From: Parietichytrium sp. I65-24A
Taxonomy: Eukaryota; Sar; Bigyra; Thraustochytrida; Thraustochytriidae
DNA: 64,000 bases
Assembly: GCA_012862575.1 (NCBI GenBank)
Contig: BLSF01000029.1
Span: 248,001-312,000 of the forward strand
Reading direction: 5' to 3'
Positions 27,277 through 37,531 of the stretch are shown piece by piece; the stretch's first letter is position 1, and each line of letters starts with the position of its first letter. The translations under genes were made by a program, and so were the position numbers. The notes under the pieces are model-generated. The model worked only from the letters and a program-made list of their open reading frames with translations, was not told where the DNA came from and made no database searches.

Positions 27277-30200
27277 TTATCTGAGGTTCTCCAGCTGCTG
27301 CTGGACCTTTTCGAGCTCGGCTCGAAGCTGCTCTACATCGGCTACACGATCATCAGTCGCACTCTCGTCCCCATCGCTCATGTACTGACTGTCATCGTCG
27401 CCTTGGAGAGCAAGTTGCAGATTTAGCTGCTGCATCTTAAGATTGAGCGCCCGTCGTTGCGAAAAGCGCCATTGACTCACGTCAACGCTCTCCTCCTCCT
27501 CGCCGTCCAGCTCGAGATCCCCCAGATTCCCATCGTTGCTGCCAAGCTCGCTAGTCTTGTCTTCATCTTTGGCATCAACTTCTACAAGCTCTCCCTCGAC
27601 ACTTGCGTCGTCGTTGCCAATTGGAAGATCCTCGACGTCCACAAATATTGGTTCCTCCCCATTCCTGGCAGTTTCATCACCGTATCGCATCGAAAGAGAC
27701 CGATTTAGAAACAAATCATGCGGTGTTGACGTTTGGTGCAGGTGGCTGCGAGTTTCCAAATCAGCGATAGAGGAGCCGTATGCAGCTTGCGGCCGTTGGC
27801 TCAAGAGCGCCTGTCTTGCTTTCAAAGACTTGTCGAGGTCCTGCATGCAAGCGTCCATTTTAAATTGATACGAAGATGGGTCGTCAGCCTCCGCCACAGT
27901 TCCCCACATTGTCCCACTTGCGCCCTCTTCCTCAAATAGCGGTGCAACATTTATCGCGTAGTTGTCTACATGGCGCACTGGACTCTCTATTACATGTCTC
28001 TGGTGCTCCAGGTAGACTAGATTGTTTGCCTGTTTGACAATATCTTGAAACCTCTCCTCAAGATTGTCTTTGCGAACTTGGAGTGCTCGTAGTCTTGTGC
28101 GGGCTGCTTCAAGCTCCGACTCCCCCGGAACGTCGCGCAATCCGTCCAAGAAAATGGCCACGTCTTTGCACAGCTCGCTTAAGCTTCCCGAAATCTGCAA
28201 CGTGAGCTCCCCGTACATCATTGGAGTCAGAATTGCTGATAATCGCTCGAGCCGAGTCATCGTGGCTTGCGAACTTTGTAAAATTGTCTCGCCCTGGATG
28301 GTGATGGAGTCTAATTGTACCTGAATAAGGTCGTCTCTCATGTCACCACCGTTTTCCTCGCTGGGCTGTTGTTTCGCAGAAGAACCCGTTTGCTGCTCTT
28401 CAACGATCCGAGACAACTGAGATGATGGGCCCAAGCGCTTCTGGGCTTGATCATCATCTTCACCTAAAGTTTCGCTTTCTCCGCTCTCCATAGGACCCGA
28501 CGCCTCCCTGCCGTCAGACATTTGGCCACCAGAGGCGTCGTCATCTACGATGTGGTCTTCGTCAAACTCCATCACCGTCTCCTTAGCCAAGATCGACTGA
28601 GCCATAGCCTCGCGCGCTGAGCGTGCGCGCGCAATTAAAAGTGGCGTCAACATTTGCAGCTCGCCTATCGGCGAAGCCGGTCCCACACTCTTCGAAAGTG
28701 TCGCGGGGCTTGACGGGTTGCTGCTATTTTCCGAACACCTTTTCCGTGATGGAGTTCCAAAGTGCTTCTCTTGCGATGAATGTAGAGTGGGAGGCTCCTC
28801 GTGAACAAGATTCCACTTAGCTTCGAGCGATTGCCGAGTCTGCTCTGCGCGCTGGTCAATCTCTGCAAGACGGGCTTCAAAGTCGCGCTCCATTCGCTCC
28901 CGGGCATCCTCTAGCGCCTTACTCTGTGCTTCGAGTTGATTTTTCCGAGTGACAATGTCCCTTTCTACCAGACGCTTTTCTTTTCGTATTTCTTGGACTG
29001 CTTCAATCAAAAGCTGCTTTATCTCTAGTTCTTGTGGAAGCGGAGCTTGGTCATCTTTTTCAATTGAAGGAATTTGCTGCTGTAAAGTATCCACAATCTT
29101 CTCGTCCCGCTGAATTGACGTTGCCCTCTCGGCTTGAATTTGGTCCCACTCGTCACGCATCCGTTTGCGGATCTCGTCCCTCTCCTTGTCGAAATCGGCT
29201 CGTTCTTGGACCTGCTTTTCCTGGAGCTGCTTTCGTTCGACCTCTACCTGAGCAAGCGCTTCTCGAAGCTGATTTTCAAGCGAGTCTCGCGCGGCATCTC
29301 TTTGTGCAACGCGCTCCATATTTACACGAGCGCCCTCTGTTTCGCGACCGCTCTCCTTAATGACCTCGTTCAAACGTTTGAACACAGCATCTTCTGTTTG
29401 CTGGTGTACGCGAGCAAGCTCTTCTTGCATCTTGCTCAGTTCAATTTGCTGCTTTCGAGCAAGCTCACGAGTTTGGTCCTCCAACGTCTTCTCCATGCTC
29501 TGTTGAGCCCTCTCCAATTCCTCCAAGTCGCTTTTCCAGCCGTCCTCTTGCTTTTTACGCAACGATAGCAGGTTCTCAATCAGCTCTCGAGCAACAGTCG
29601 AGTCAACAAACTGGTTTGGCTGAACCTGTAATTGTTGTTGTTGCTGCTGCCCTCTTGAGGCATCAGAAAATCTAGCCTCTAGTTGGTGGACATACTGCTT
29701 CAGTTTTTTGGCTACAGTCTCCGAAGCCTCCAAGTCTTTTGACCTTTGCTGTTTGTGTGCCCTCCATCGTTCGGCCAAGCGATTGTCCTCCACTTTGAGT
29801 TTTATTTCCACTCGACTGATCTCTGCCTCGCGCTTTTGCAAACTAGATTGCTTGGCCCTCAATTGCTTCTCCTTTTCCTCGAAACTTGCCTTCCTGCTCT
29901 CAAGCTCTCTGGTTCTCGCATCGCATTTCCGACGCTCCCGGTCCAGAACGACGGCTTTACCGTCCAACGACTTTGCCATGGCTTCGATTTTCTTGCGCTG
30001 CTTCTCCAGCTGCTTTGCTTTCGACCGAAGCGCGCTCGCTGCCTCGCGTAGCTCGATCCTGATTTCTGTGTGATGCTGGACTCGTTTAAGTTGTTGCTCT
30101 TTAGCAGCTACCTTTGACTTCGACTCCGTGCTCGACTGTCGAATGTGCACAGCATTTATCCGCTCATTTTCTTGCGCCAGGTGGCCGAACAGAGCCTTGA

Positions 30201-33200
30201 GCCGTTCCTCTTGGGATGCGATTTCAGCTTCTCGGGAAGCTAGCTGTGAGGCTAGCTGTTCCAGCTTGGCCCCTTCGGCCAATAATTGGCCCCGTTTGCT
30301 TGCCAACGCCGATTCCTCTCTTTGAAGATCCAAACTTGCAGATGCTTGGTTCTGAGCAAGACTCGAGGCAAGTTGATCATTTGAGGCCTCCTGCTCAAAG
30401 AGTTTGGCTTCCCGTTTCTCTTGCGCCTTGTGCATCCGCTCAAGCTCCAGTTTCTCGTTCGCGAAGGCTCGCTGTTCGAGGTCCATCTGGGCCCGCATGT
30501 CCGCAACTTCGTGTTTTGCTTTATCGAGGGTCAGCCTCTCCTCTCGCAGTCTATCTTCTAAATTTTTCAGGTCTCGCTGTTTCTCTTGAATCTGCTCCTT
30601 GACCAATTTCGCTTCTTGTTGCTCCTTTAAAAGCTCAAGTCGAGCCTCGCCAAGTTTTTTCCGCTCTGCCTCTATCTCTCCAAGCTTGCTATGATACTCT
30701 CCGAATGTCTTGTCCGAGATTGTCGCAGTTTGCTCCAGTCGCTTGACCTGTTCTTGTTTATCGGACTGTAGCTGATCAAGATGCTCTCGAAGAGCACTCA
30801 CCCGATCTTTCTCTAGCAGTAGCTCGCGAAGCGTCCGACTAGCTTCTTCTTGCAAAGATTTTTGCTCGGTTTCCCAGGTCGCGCAGTGCTCTCGGAACTG
30901 TTCTTGCTGCTTCAAAAATTCGAGCTTGGAAGAATTGAAGCTATCTTCCCGTGCACGTAGAGCATTCTCTCTGTCGTTGAGCTCTGCATCGCGTTGCTCC
31001 ACAGTGGAGCGAAGCCTCGACACCTCGTCTTGCTCTCGTTGGACTTTATTTCTCTTTTCCTCCACAGAGCCTAGCATGGACTCGGCTTCTTTGAATTTTG
31101 CCGTAGCATCTTCTTCAAGTTTAAGCAGTGTTTTCTCAGCTTCTGCGAGCTGTTCCGCCTTCTCCGCCAACCGCCTCTGTTCAGCCGAGAGATTGGCATC
31201 CTTTTGCTGAAGAGATTCCTTATTTGCCTCAAGACGTTTCTGTGCAACTCCATAGGACGCGGCATGTTTTTCCAACTCTTTACAGTCTGCCTCAAGCCGC
31301 CGTCTCCTGGCTTGTATTTCTTTGTTGTACGCCACGAATTCCGCACGCAGCGACTTCAAGCTTGAAAGCTTTTGCATAAAGTGAGCCTCGGCCTCTTCCG
31401 CATTTTGCTGCGCCTCTTTCGCGTCAGCTTTGGCCTGTAAAGCTTGCTGTATTGTAGCTTTGGCCTCATCAATTTGTTTCGAGTGCTCCGCGAGAGACTT
31501 TTGCTCCAGGGCGTTTCGAATACTTGTTGACTTGGCTTCTTCCAGCATAGTGTTCAACTGTCGCCTGTCTTTAACAACTTGCAAAGCTTGATGTTCCAGA
31601 TCTTTTGCACGGTCCTCGAGCGCAGACTCGCTAATACGCAAGACTTGTTTTTTTTCCGCCTCAGCCCTGTAGGACTTTACCTGATCCTCAAGTTTCTTGA
31701 TTTGAGATTCAAGCTCCGCGACGGTTCCTTTCTCCGTTTTCCAAAGTGCCTTCTCGCTTGCAAATGCTTCCCTTTCAAACTTGAGATCGTTTTGACCCAT
31801 CTCAAGCTTTAGTTGCTCCTCTCGCACCTGTACATGCACGGACTGCAAATTTCGTAACGACCGTTCCCGAGAGGACAAATTGGCCTCTGCAGCTTCGCAT
31901 TGGCGCATTCGGGATTCGGCGTCGTGAGCTGTTTTAAGAAGCTCAACTTGTTTAACTTCCATGCGTTGCCGTTCAGCCTCGACCCTGCCTTCCCACTCCC
32001 TCCACGATCGCTCCAGGCTTGCCCTTGCAGCTTGCTCTTGTTGTTGTTGTCTCGCTTCTTTTGCCGCGAGATTAGCTTCTTTCTCCTGAACCTCGCGCAT
32101 TCTAGAGTCAATATCTGCACGAGTCTGCAGATCACTTTCAGCACGGCGCTTCGCCCTCTCGCTTTCGAGTTGCAGCTCTCGGTGGATTTGCTCAGCCTGA
32201 GCGAGTCTGTGCTCAACAGCTCGCTCTCGCTCTCTAACGAGGTCCAATTTGTCTTGTAGCTCCTGCTGCGCTTCGTCAATGCGTCTTGTTTCCGCTGCGA
32301 GCTGAGATCGCGCGACTTGATCGCGTGCTCTGCTTTGTTCAATATCATTAGCGAGCCCGTCTAGTCGTTCTAGCTCGAGCTGCTTTGACTCGGCCTGCGC
32401 TACTTTGCGATCCACGGACTTTTCTCTCTTCACTAAGGCGGCATTCCGCTCCGCTAGAGCGACACGTTCTTGCTGTAGATCCTCGCGTGCCTGATCCAGC
32501 TCTGTTTGCAGACTTTCCAAGGCTTTGGCCCGGCCCAGATGCTCCTGTACGTAGGCAAGCTTGTGCTCAAGGTCAAGACGCCTGGCTTCCAAATCTTGGG
32601 ACATCTGCAGTTGTGCATCTTGACAGCTCTCCAGCTGCTTCTGTAGTCCAAGGATGGACTCGACTTGATGGGATCTACGATCAAGCTCTTGCCGCTGAAG
32701 CTCTAAGTCACGGGCAAGCTGTTTTACTTTCTCGCGATCATGTTCAAGCTCTGCTTTGCTGGCGGAAACCTGACCTTCGAGACGGTCAAGGCTTTGCAGT
32801 CGCTCAATTTGTGCGTGCATACTTTTCAGCTGATCTCGAAGCCGGGTCTCCTCCTGCGCGAGCTGTTTCGTCCGCTCAAGAGCCGCACTCTCTCGCTCCA
32901 GAATCTCCACTTCTAGAGCCCGCTGAGCCCTGCTCAATACCCCAGTGGACGCGCCCTTCTCTCCAGCATTCGAAAATGCTGACACCGCCGCAGCTTTTGC
33001 TCTGGCGTGGTTTATTTTCCCTTCCCCGCCACCCTTGGTTTCCGCCTTACAAGCTGCAGCAGGAGGCATTGGCGGCGATTCGGAGGACGACAGAGACGCA
33101 GAAGAGGTCGATGATGTTGACGATGACGATGACGACACGGACAAGTGCCGGTCACTTTCCTTCTTGTGCATGAGCGCCGCTCTCACGCTCGCCTTCGCGC

Positions 33201-33216
33201 GGCCCAACCCGTCCAT
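27277..33216 (-). CDS. Giant coiled-coil protein (1979 residues)
   Basis: A single exon from the ATG at 33214-33216. Residues 1-75 are Ser-rich and basic. Residues ~85-1480 are almost unbroken Glu/Gln/Lys/Arg/Leu heptad-type sequence with few Pro or Gly, i.e. a long coiled coil, with one low-complexity Gln run near 1193-1200. The C-terminal 500 residues include a less charged segment (SPIGELQMLTPLLIARARSA), then acidic stretches and a final short coiled coil (VADVEQLRAELEKVQQQLEN). No ATPase head, kinesin motor, GRIP or other named domain is visible. Long rods of this type serve in the cytoskeleton, Golgi tethers, nuclear lamina-like or centrosomal structures; which one applies here is unknown. 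It shares a 1.1-kb divergent spacer with the ankyrin gene. Confidence 0.8.
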   Translation of the reverse strand: MDGLGRAKASVRAALMHKKESDRHLSVSSSSSSTSSTSSASLSSSESPPMPPAAACKAETKGGGEGKINHARAKAAAVSAFSNAGEKGASTGVLSRAQRALEVEILERESAALERTKQLAQEETRLRDQLKSMHAQIERLQSLDRLEGQVSASKAELEHDREKVKQLARDLELQRQELDRRSHQVESILGLQKQLESCQDAQLQMSQDLEARRLDLEHKLAYVQEHLGRAKALESLQTELDQAREDLQQERVALAERNAALVKREKSVDRKVAQAESKQLELERLDGLANDIEQSRARDQVARSQLAAETRRIDEAQQELQDKLDLVRERERAVEHRLAQAEQIHRELQLESERAKRRAESDLQTRADIDSRMREVQEKEANLAAKEARQQQQEQAARASLERSWREWEGRVEAERQRMEVKQVELLKTAHDAESRMRQCEAAEANLSSRERSLRNLQSVHVQVREEQLKLEMGQNDLKFEREAFASEKALWKTEKGTVAELESQIKKLEDQVKSYRAEAEKKQVLRISESALEDRAKDLEHQALQVVKDRRQLNTMLEEAKSTSIRNALEQKSLAEHSKQIDEAKATIQQALQAKADAKEAQQNAEEAEAHFMQKLSSLKSLRAEFVAYNKEIQARRRRLEADCKELEKHAASYGVAQKRLEANKESLQQKDANLSAEQRRLAEKAEQLAEAEKTLLKLEEDATAKFKEAESMLGSVEEKRNKVQREQDEVSRLRSTVEQRDAELNDRENALRAREDSFNSSKLEFLKQQEQFREHCATWETEQKSLQEEASRTLRELLLEKDRVSALREHLDQLQSDKQEQVKRLEQTATISDKTFGEYHSKLGEIEAERKKLGEARLELLKEQQEAKLVKEQIQEKQRDLKNLEDRLREERLTLDKAKHEVADMRAQMDLEQRAFANEKLELERMHKAQEKREAKLFEQEASNDQLASSLAQNQASASLDLQREESALASKRGQLLAEGAKLEQLASQLASREAEIASQEERLKALFGHLAQENERINAVHIRQSSTESKSKVAAKEQQLKRVQHHTEIRIELREAASALRSKAKQLEKQRKKIEAMAKSLDGKAVVLDRERRKCDARTRELESRKASFEEKEKQLRAKQSSLQKREAEISRVEIKLKVEDNRLAERWRAHKQQRSKDLEASETVAKKLKQYVHQLEARFSDASRGQQQQQQLQVQPNQFVDSTVARELIENLLSLRKKQEDGWKSDLEELERAQQSMEKTLEDQTRELARKQQIELSKMQEELARVHQQTEDAVFKRLNEVIKESGRETEGARVNMERVAQRDAARDSLENQLREALAQVEVERKQLQEKQVQERADFDKERDEIRKRMRDEWDQIQAERATSIQRDEKIVDTLQQQIPSIEKDDQAPLPQELEIKQLLIEAVQEIRKEKRLVERDIVTRKNQLEAQSKALEDARERMERDFEARLAEIDQRAEQTRQSLEAKWNLVHEEPPTLHSSQEKHFGTPSRKRCSENSSNPSSPATLSKSVGPASPIGELQMLTPLLIARARSAREAMAQSILAKETVMEFDEDHIVDDDASGGQMSDGREASGPMESGESETLGEDDDQAQKRLGPSSQLSRIVEEQQTGSSAKQQPSEENGGDMRDDLIQVQLDSITIQGETILQSSQATMTRLERLSAILTPMMYGELTLQISGSLSELCKDVAIFLDGLRDVPGESELEAARTRLRALQVRKDNLEERFQDIVKQANNLVYLEHQRHVIESPVRHVDNYAINVAPLFEEEGASGTMWGTVAEADDPSSYQFKMDACMQDLDKSLKARQALLSQRPQAAYGSSIADLETRSHLHQTSTPHDLFLNRSLSMRYGDETARNGEEPIFVDVEDLPIGNDDASVEGELVEVDAKDEDKTSELGSNDGNLGDLELDGEEEESVDVSQWRFSQRRALNLKMQQLNLQLALQGDDDSQYMSDGDESATDDRVADVEQLRAELEKVQQQLENLR

Positions 33217-34320
33217 CTGCCGCGTTCCTTGCTAGTGCATCCGAGGGTGTGATTCGAACCAAGCAACAACCCTTCTCACAACCTACAACTCACAACTCAC
33301 AACACACAAGTCGCCAGTCACAACTATTCACAACTCACAAGATGTTGCTTTTGCAACACGCAAGCTTCCAGCAGTGCTCTCGCAGTTCCCCACGCAGCGC
33401 TTTCCAGTCCCACAGATGATACTAGCCGGGTTGTTAGGGTGAATTGTTTATCGTGATACGCGGTTCAGTTCCACGGTCAATGAGTATCAAGGAAATCAAG
33501 GAGTCCTAATGAGTCATAATGAGTCCATCTAGTCAATGAATGGGACTGGTTGGGTTCCGCAGTTCCGAAAATATTTGAAATGGTCAACATCCGAATTCCG
33601 CAATTCGGCGCGAGATGTCTGCACGGACTTCTCCGTCTACGTTTTTCAGTAATCCCGAGATTATAAAAATGTCCATTAAATAGTAGTAAGATAGCTGTAG
33701 GTGATTTCATTTATCCGGTCACGAGTCAGGAAGTTGGAGTTCAACTTTTCATTCATGAGCATAATTACTTGATAGTCAAAAGGTGCAGAACATTTTCTTG
33801 GCACAAAGCATGCAAATGAATGGATTCTGAATGAATGATGGAGACGGTTTGTTGGCAGCGAGCACATTTACCGAAACGTTGGAGAGCACATGACAGACAC
33901 AAGTGGCGAAGTGGCGAGGCTCTGATGCGCCAGTAAACGAAAGTTCGGGCCATTGAATTCTGAAATTCTAATCGTTGCGCCGATGTCAGTTTGGCGCAAG
34001 TGAGACTGTTGATTGATGGGGTCGTTCGCGAAATTGAGTCGACTTTGTCCCAAAGTTCAAAGTTCAAAGTTCGAAGGTGTGGAGTTTGGGCTTGGCCTTA
34101 TTTGTGTGTGCTTCATTCAGTCGCAAGGCTTTCACGCTTTCCTTCGTCAGTCAATCGTCATCATTCAATTGCTCTAGTTCATCATACTCTGAACTCTGGT
34201 ATTCTGGTGTAGCAGACAGGGTGAGACGAAAGCTCAACGAGTCGTTCGTTATCGGTGGCGTTCCCAAGAAAGGCAAAGTCGGCAGTGCTCGAAGACAAGT
34301 CGTGGCAAGGCGGAGGGAAG
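33217..34320. other. Divergent spacer, no gene
   Basis: 1.1 kb between the divergent coiled-coil and ankyrin genes. ACAACTCACAA-type repeats occupy 33280-33345, and CAAAGTT repeats three times near 34052-34072. The ankyrin frame is open from about 34255 but lacks an ATG before 34321. A GGTTCGAATCA word (33248-33258, minus) resembles a pol III B box but has no tRNA around it. Confidence 0.5.
33280..33345. repeat. ACAACTC-type short tandem repeat
   Basis: Imperfect repeats of CACAACT/CACAAG in the leader region of the coiled-coil gene. Confidence 0.7.
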
Positions 34321-36747
34321 ATGGGCTACGGGTCTCGGCGAAGGGCTCGCAAAAGCTGGTCAGAAAGCGATGATTCTTGCAGCGAAGAGGACGAGACCAA
34401 GTCGGGCGCAGAGAGCGAAGAGGAAAAGTCGGATGACGAAGATGATGACTACTTGGAAAGACTCATCGCTGGGGGGACCACGCGTAGGCCGGCGACATTG
34501 AGAGGAAGAGATTCCATGCGAGGAATGAGCAACAATTTGATATCGACGGTACTCGGAAGCTGTGATCCGAATGACTTGAGTCAATTTACGACGGCGGAGC
34601 TCATTTCCAGCTCAGATAACCAAGGCAGGACAGCCCTTCATCTGGCTTTGTTGGGAGACAATCTGGATCTTGTTGAAGAGATTTTGCGAAGAGTACTTGA
34701 GGACGTGCGGAGACTCATCTCGGAGAGCCGTCGGAAAAAGCATCGCCTCGATCTCAGTGTTAAGCGGCAAATGCAGCTCTACTCTACTTGGAAGGAAGAT
34801 CACAAGCATTTCGAGGAGTTCAGAATTGAGACCGAGCGAGAAGTACTCGCCGCTCAAGAGAGCGCGATTGTAAAGTTGTACTCCAAATCAGACAAGGAAG
34901 GCTGGACCGCTTTGCACTTTGCCTCGCAAGGATGCACTGGATCAATGTCGAGGCTCCTTAGATGCTTACCTGCGCTGCGCTCCAGTCAGGCATTGGGCCC
35001 CTCAGAGATGAAAGAAATGCTCCAGATTCGACGAGAAATCCTGAGTGCCCAAAATTCCACCGGATGCACACCGCTTCACATCGCAGCCAGTAATGGAAAT
35101 AGTGAGGCAATCCATATGTTGATCGATGGAGGCGCAGATCGTTTTGCGGCAAATCTTGACGGTGAATCTCCGATGGATGTAGCCCGAGACAAAATAATTA
35201 GGAGAGTGCTGGCCAAAGGTCTCGTGAAGGAGATCTGCGATGGTGTCAAGAATTCGTTAAAGTCTTTCGAGATTAGAGCGGAGCTCGGGGAAGGGCTTGA
35301 TGAGCGGGGCGGCTTAACATTTCAATCTGCTCTGCATCAGGCATGCGAACGGGGCAATCTCGAGCTTGTAAAGTACATTTTGATTCAGGACCATACTTTG
35401 GTGCACTCTGTGGACGGGCTGGGATGGTCAGCACTCCATTATAGTGCAAAAATGTCGAAGCCAGGAAATTACGCTGTCATGGACGAGCTTCTTGGCTGCG
35501 GGGCAGACGCAAACCAAACTACATCATCTGGATTAAGTGCGTTGCACGTTCTTGCTAAAGAGGGATCTGGCTCACAGGGGAGTGAAATGGCAAAGTTACT
35601 TTTGAGAAAAGGGGCAGATATCGATGCGAAAACACCTAGCGGCAAGAGCGCGTTTTTGATTGCAGCGAAAGCGGGATCGGCAAGCATGGTGCAGTGTCTC
35701 GCCCGGGCTGGGTGCGACATTTATTCTACTGACAAGAGACACTGGAACGCGCTGCACTTGGCCTGCTTTTACGAAAATATGGATGTAGCCGTCTTTCTCA
35801 GCCGAATGGACTCAGAAACTAGCAAGCTGAAGCAAATGCGCAACTTGGCCAATAAGATTCCTAGTGACTTTATGTGTCAATCTTGGAGGGAGAAAAGTGC
35901 GCTTTTGACTTTGTGGGAACTTGCTGCAATGAAACAACTTGATGAGCTTCGCCTTGCAATTCGCTCGATGAGAGGTAGCGGCAGCATGCACGCCCCTGAT
36001 TCCTCCGTGAACGCTCCCAGCGTTGTCTCCAAGTTTACTCCTCTTCACGCCGCGGTGCTTGGCCCTTTCATGAAGCATCTGTCAAAGTCGGGCCCCAAGC
36101 TGGCGGCGCAGGTGCGAACGCACTTGGAGTCTAAACTTCGAGTTCGCCAGTCCTCGCAGCGAAAGCAGAGCAAGAGTACTCGTGCGCAAGTTGTCAAATT
36201 TCTACTTGCGCAAAAAGAAGTATTTGTGGACGCATCGGACATTCGCGGCTGCACAGCTTTGATGTACGCATGCATGCTCGGAGAGCAAGAGATAGTCGAC
36301 TTGCTTTTAGAACGAGGCGCAGACACCAACTCCGCGGACAAGAATGGGAATACAGCCCTTCATTATGCATACGCCTTTGGAATGAGTAAGGTCTTGCAAC
36401 TGAGCGACCGTTTTGACGAAGAGGCACAGAACTCGAGTGGGCATACTGCACTTGAGGTCGCTGGTGCAGCAGGCTCCACTTTTCGAATGCCAAATGCTCG
36501 GAGAATGGGCCCTTTTGTTTCCCATTTGGGTGAAAATGTCAGCGATAGCGACGAGGAGACTTCAGAGTCCAAGGAGGAGGACGACACATTGCTCAAGAAT
36601 GCGAAAACTTTACAACAAGTCGCCCAAGCGATGGACTCGGAGGATGGACACTACAACGGCGGCAAAACTCTGCAAGATGTTGCCGACGACGAGTGTCGAC
36701 CCAGTGCTCGGACTGCCTTAAGGGCAGCTGCGCAAGAAGTACAGTAG
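34321..36747 (+). CDS. Ankyrin-repeat protein
   Basis: 808 residues from the ATG at 34321 (ATGGGCTACGG); the upstream in-frame extension has no ATG. An Arg/Ser head and an acidic tract (~20-45) precede at least ten ankyrin-type repeats, for example GRTALHLALLGDNLDLVEEI, GWTALHFASQG, GCTPLHIAASNGNSEAIHML, GWSALHYSA, GLSALHVLAKEG, HWNALHLACFYENMDVAVFL, GCTALMYACMLGEQEIVDLL and GNTALHYAYAFG. An insertion of about 90 residues (near 560-640) with RVRQSSQRKQSKSTR basic sequence splits the array. There is no kinase, DHHC, channel or SOCS domain, so a scaffold role is the most that can be inferred. The C-terminal ~70 residues are acidic. Cytosolic or nuclear location is likely. Confidence 0.87.
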   Translation: MGYGSRRRARKSWSESDDSCSEEDETKSGAESEEEKSDDEDDDYLERLIAGGTTRRPATLRGRDSMRGMSNNLISTVLGSCDPNDLSQFTTAELISSSDNQGRTALHLALLGDNLDLVEEILRRVLEDVRRLISESRRKKHRLDLSVKRQMQLYSTWKEDHKHFEEFRIETEREVLAAQESAIVKLYSKSDKEGWTALHFASQGCTGSMSRLLRCLPALRSSQALGPSEMKEMLQIRREILSAQNSTGCTPLHIAASNGNSEAIHMLIDGGADRFAANLDGESPMDVARDKIIRRVLAKGLVKEICDGVKNSLKSFEIRAELGEGLDERGGLTFQSALHQACERGNLELVKYILIQDHTLVHSVDGLGWSALHYSAKMSKPGNYAVMDELLGCGADANQTTSSGLSALHVLAKEGSGSQGSEMAKLLLRKGADIDAKTPSGKSAFLIAAKAGSASMVQCLARAGCDIYSTDKRHWNALHLACFYENMDVAVFLSRMDSETSKLKQMRNLANKIPSDFMCQSWREKSALLTLWELAAMKQLDELRLAIRSMRGSGSMHAPDSSVNAPSVVSKFTPLHAAVLGPFMKHLSKSGPKLAAQVRTHLESKLRVRQSSQRKQSKSTRAQVVKFLLAQKEVFVDASDIRGCTALMYACMLGEQEIVDLLLERGADTNSADKNGNTALHYAYAFGMSKVLQLSDRFDEEAQNSSGHTALEVAGAAGSTFRMPNARRMGPFVSHLGENVSDSDEETSESKEEDDTLLKNAKTLQQVAQAMDSEDGHYNGGKTLQDVADDECRPSARTALRAAAQEVQ

Positions 36748-37531
36748 CTTGGTCTCATCAGATGGGGCCAACTTGGAGATTGCAAATCTCTTTTCCTCTT
36801 CCTCTGAATCGGTAAGCACGCGTATTGGAGGATAATTTAGCCATCGCAATCCAATCACATCCAATCACACATCCAATCACTGAAATTTATTACCCTTTTT
36901 TTATGAAATTTTGTTCTCGCTTGTCTGTGGTATGTTGAGGACTCTAATATCATTCTCAAGAAGGCTACTTAGCAAGAGTCAAATTGCAAACGCTTTGGAA
37001 TGCAGAATTCACTGTCAGTAATCATTTTGATTCACATTCCAAAATGAGCACATGGCTGGACACTGCGAAGCAAGGTCTACCGGCGAAAGCTCCACCGGTT
37101 TGACGAACCTCCCGTACCTCCCGTACCTCCCGTACCTCCCGTTCGCGGTTCTCGCTTGATTGTAGATAACCTCAAGTTTAAAAAGCGACATCACGATGTG
37201 GATTTCGGATAGCGGAACCCTTTAAATTTCCGATTTTAGGATCAAGATGCTGATTTTTCTCAATTTCACGTATTTTCGCCTCGTCCGTTGGGCCTTGATT
37301 AAGAACGGAGACTCAAGAGGATTTAAGCACTGAAATTCAGGAGTATTCAAGAGAAATTGGTTATATTTTTGAATTTGATCGTGTCACGTGTGCAGGCTTT
37401 GAAGGCGCGGGGAGAGCTTGAAACGGAAGTGGTACGAAAACGCATAATCTTGTGAGGGAGCGATCACTGTTCACTGTGTTCCAAACTTAGGACTTATCGT
37501 GCACCTACTAGGTTTCGGCACCAAAAGAGTC
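36748..37531. other. Upstream flank of the transposase gene
   Basis: 784 bp between the ankyrin stop and the transposase ATG. It holds a nine-bp inverted repeat TTTGGAATG/CATTCCAAA (~36994 and ~37036), four units of CCTCCCGTA (37108-37142) and several TTAA sites (37178, 37222, 37299, 37323), any of which could be the left end of a piggyBac-type element. I could not match a terminal inverted repeat with the right flank by eye. Confidence 0.45.
37108..37142. repeat. CCTCCCGTA tandem repeat (four units)
   Basis: Three perfect 9-bp units and a fourth degenerate one (CCTCCCGTT), about 390 bp upstream of the transposase ATG. PiggyBac elements can carry subterminal repeats, so it may belong to the element. 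Confidence 0.7.

Noticed and set aside
32385-33173. 262-codon + strand frame opposite the coiled-coil gene
   Set aside because: Antisense shadow of the heptad-rich coding sequence.
33246-33262. GGTTCGAATCAC on the minus strand, a near-perfect pol III B box / tRNA T-loop
   Set aside because: The flanking bases do not form a T-arm stem, and no acceptor, D-arm or anticodon arm can be built around it.
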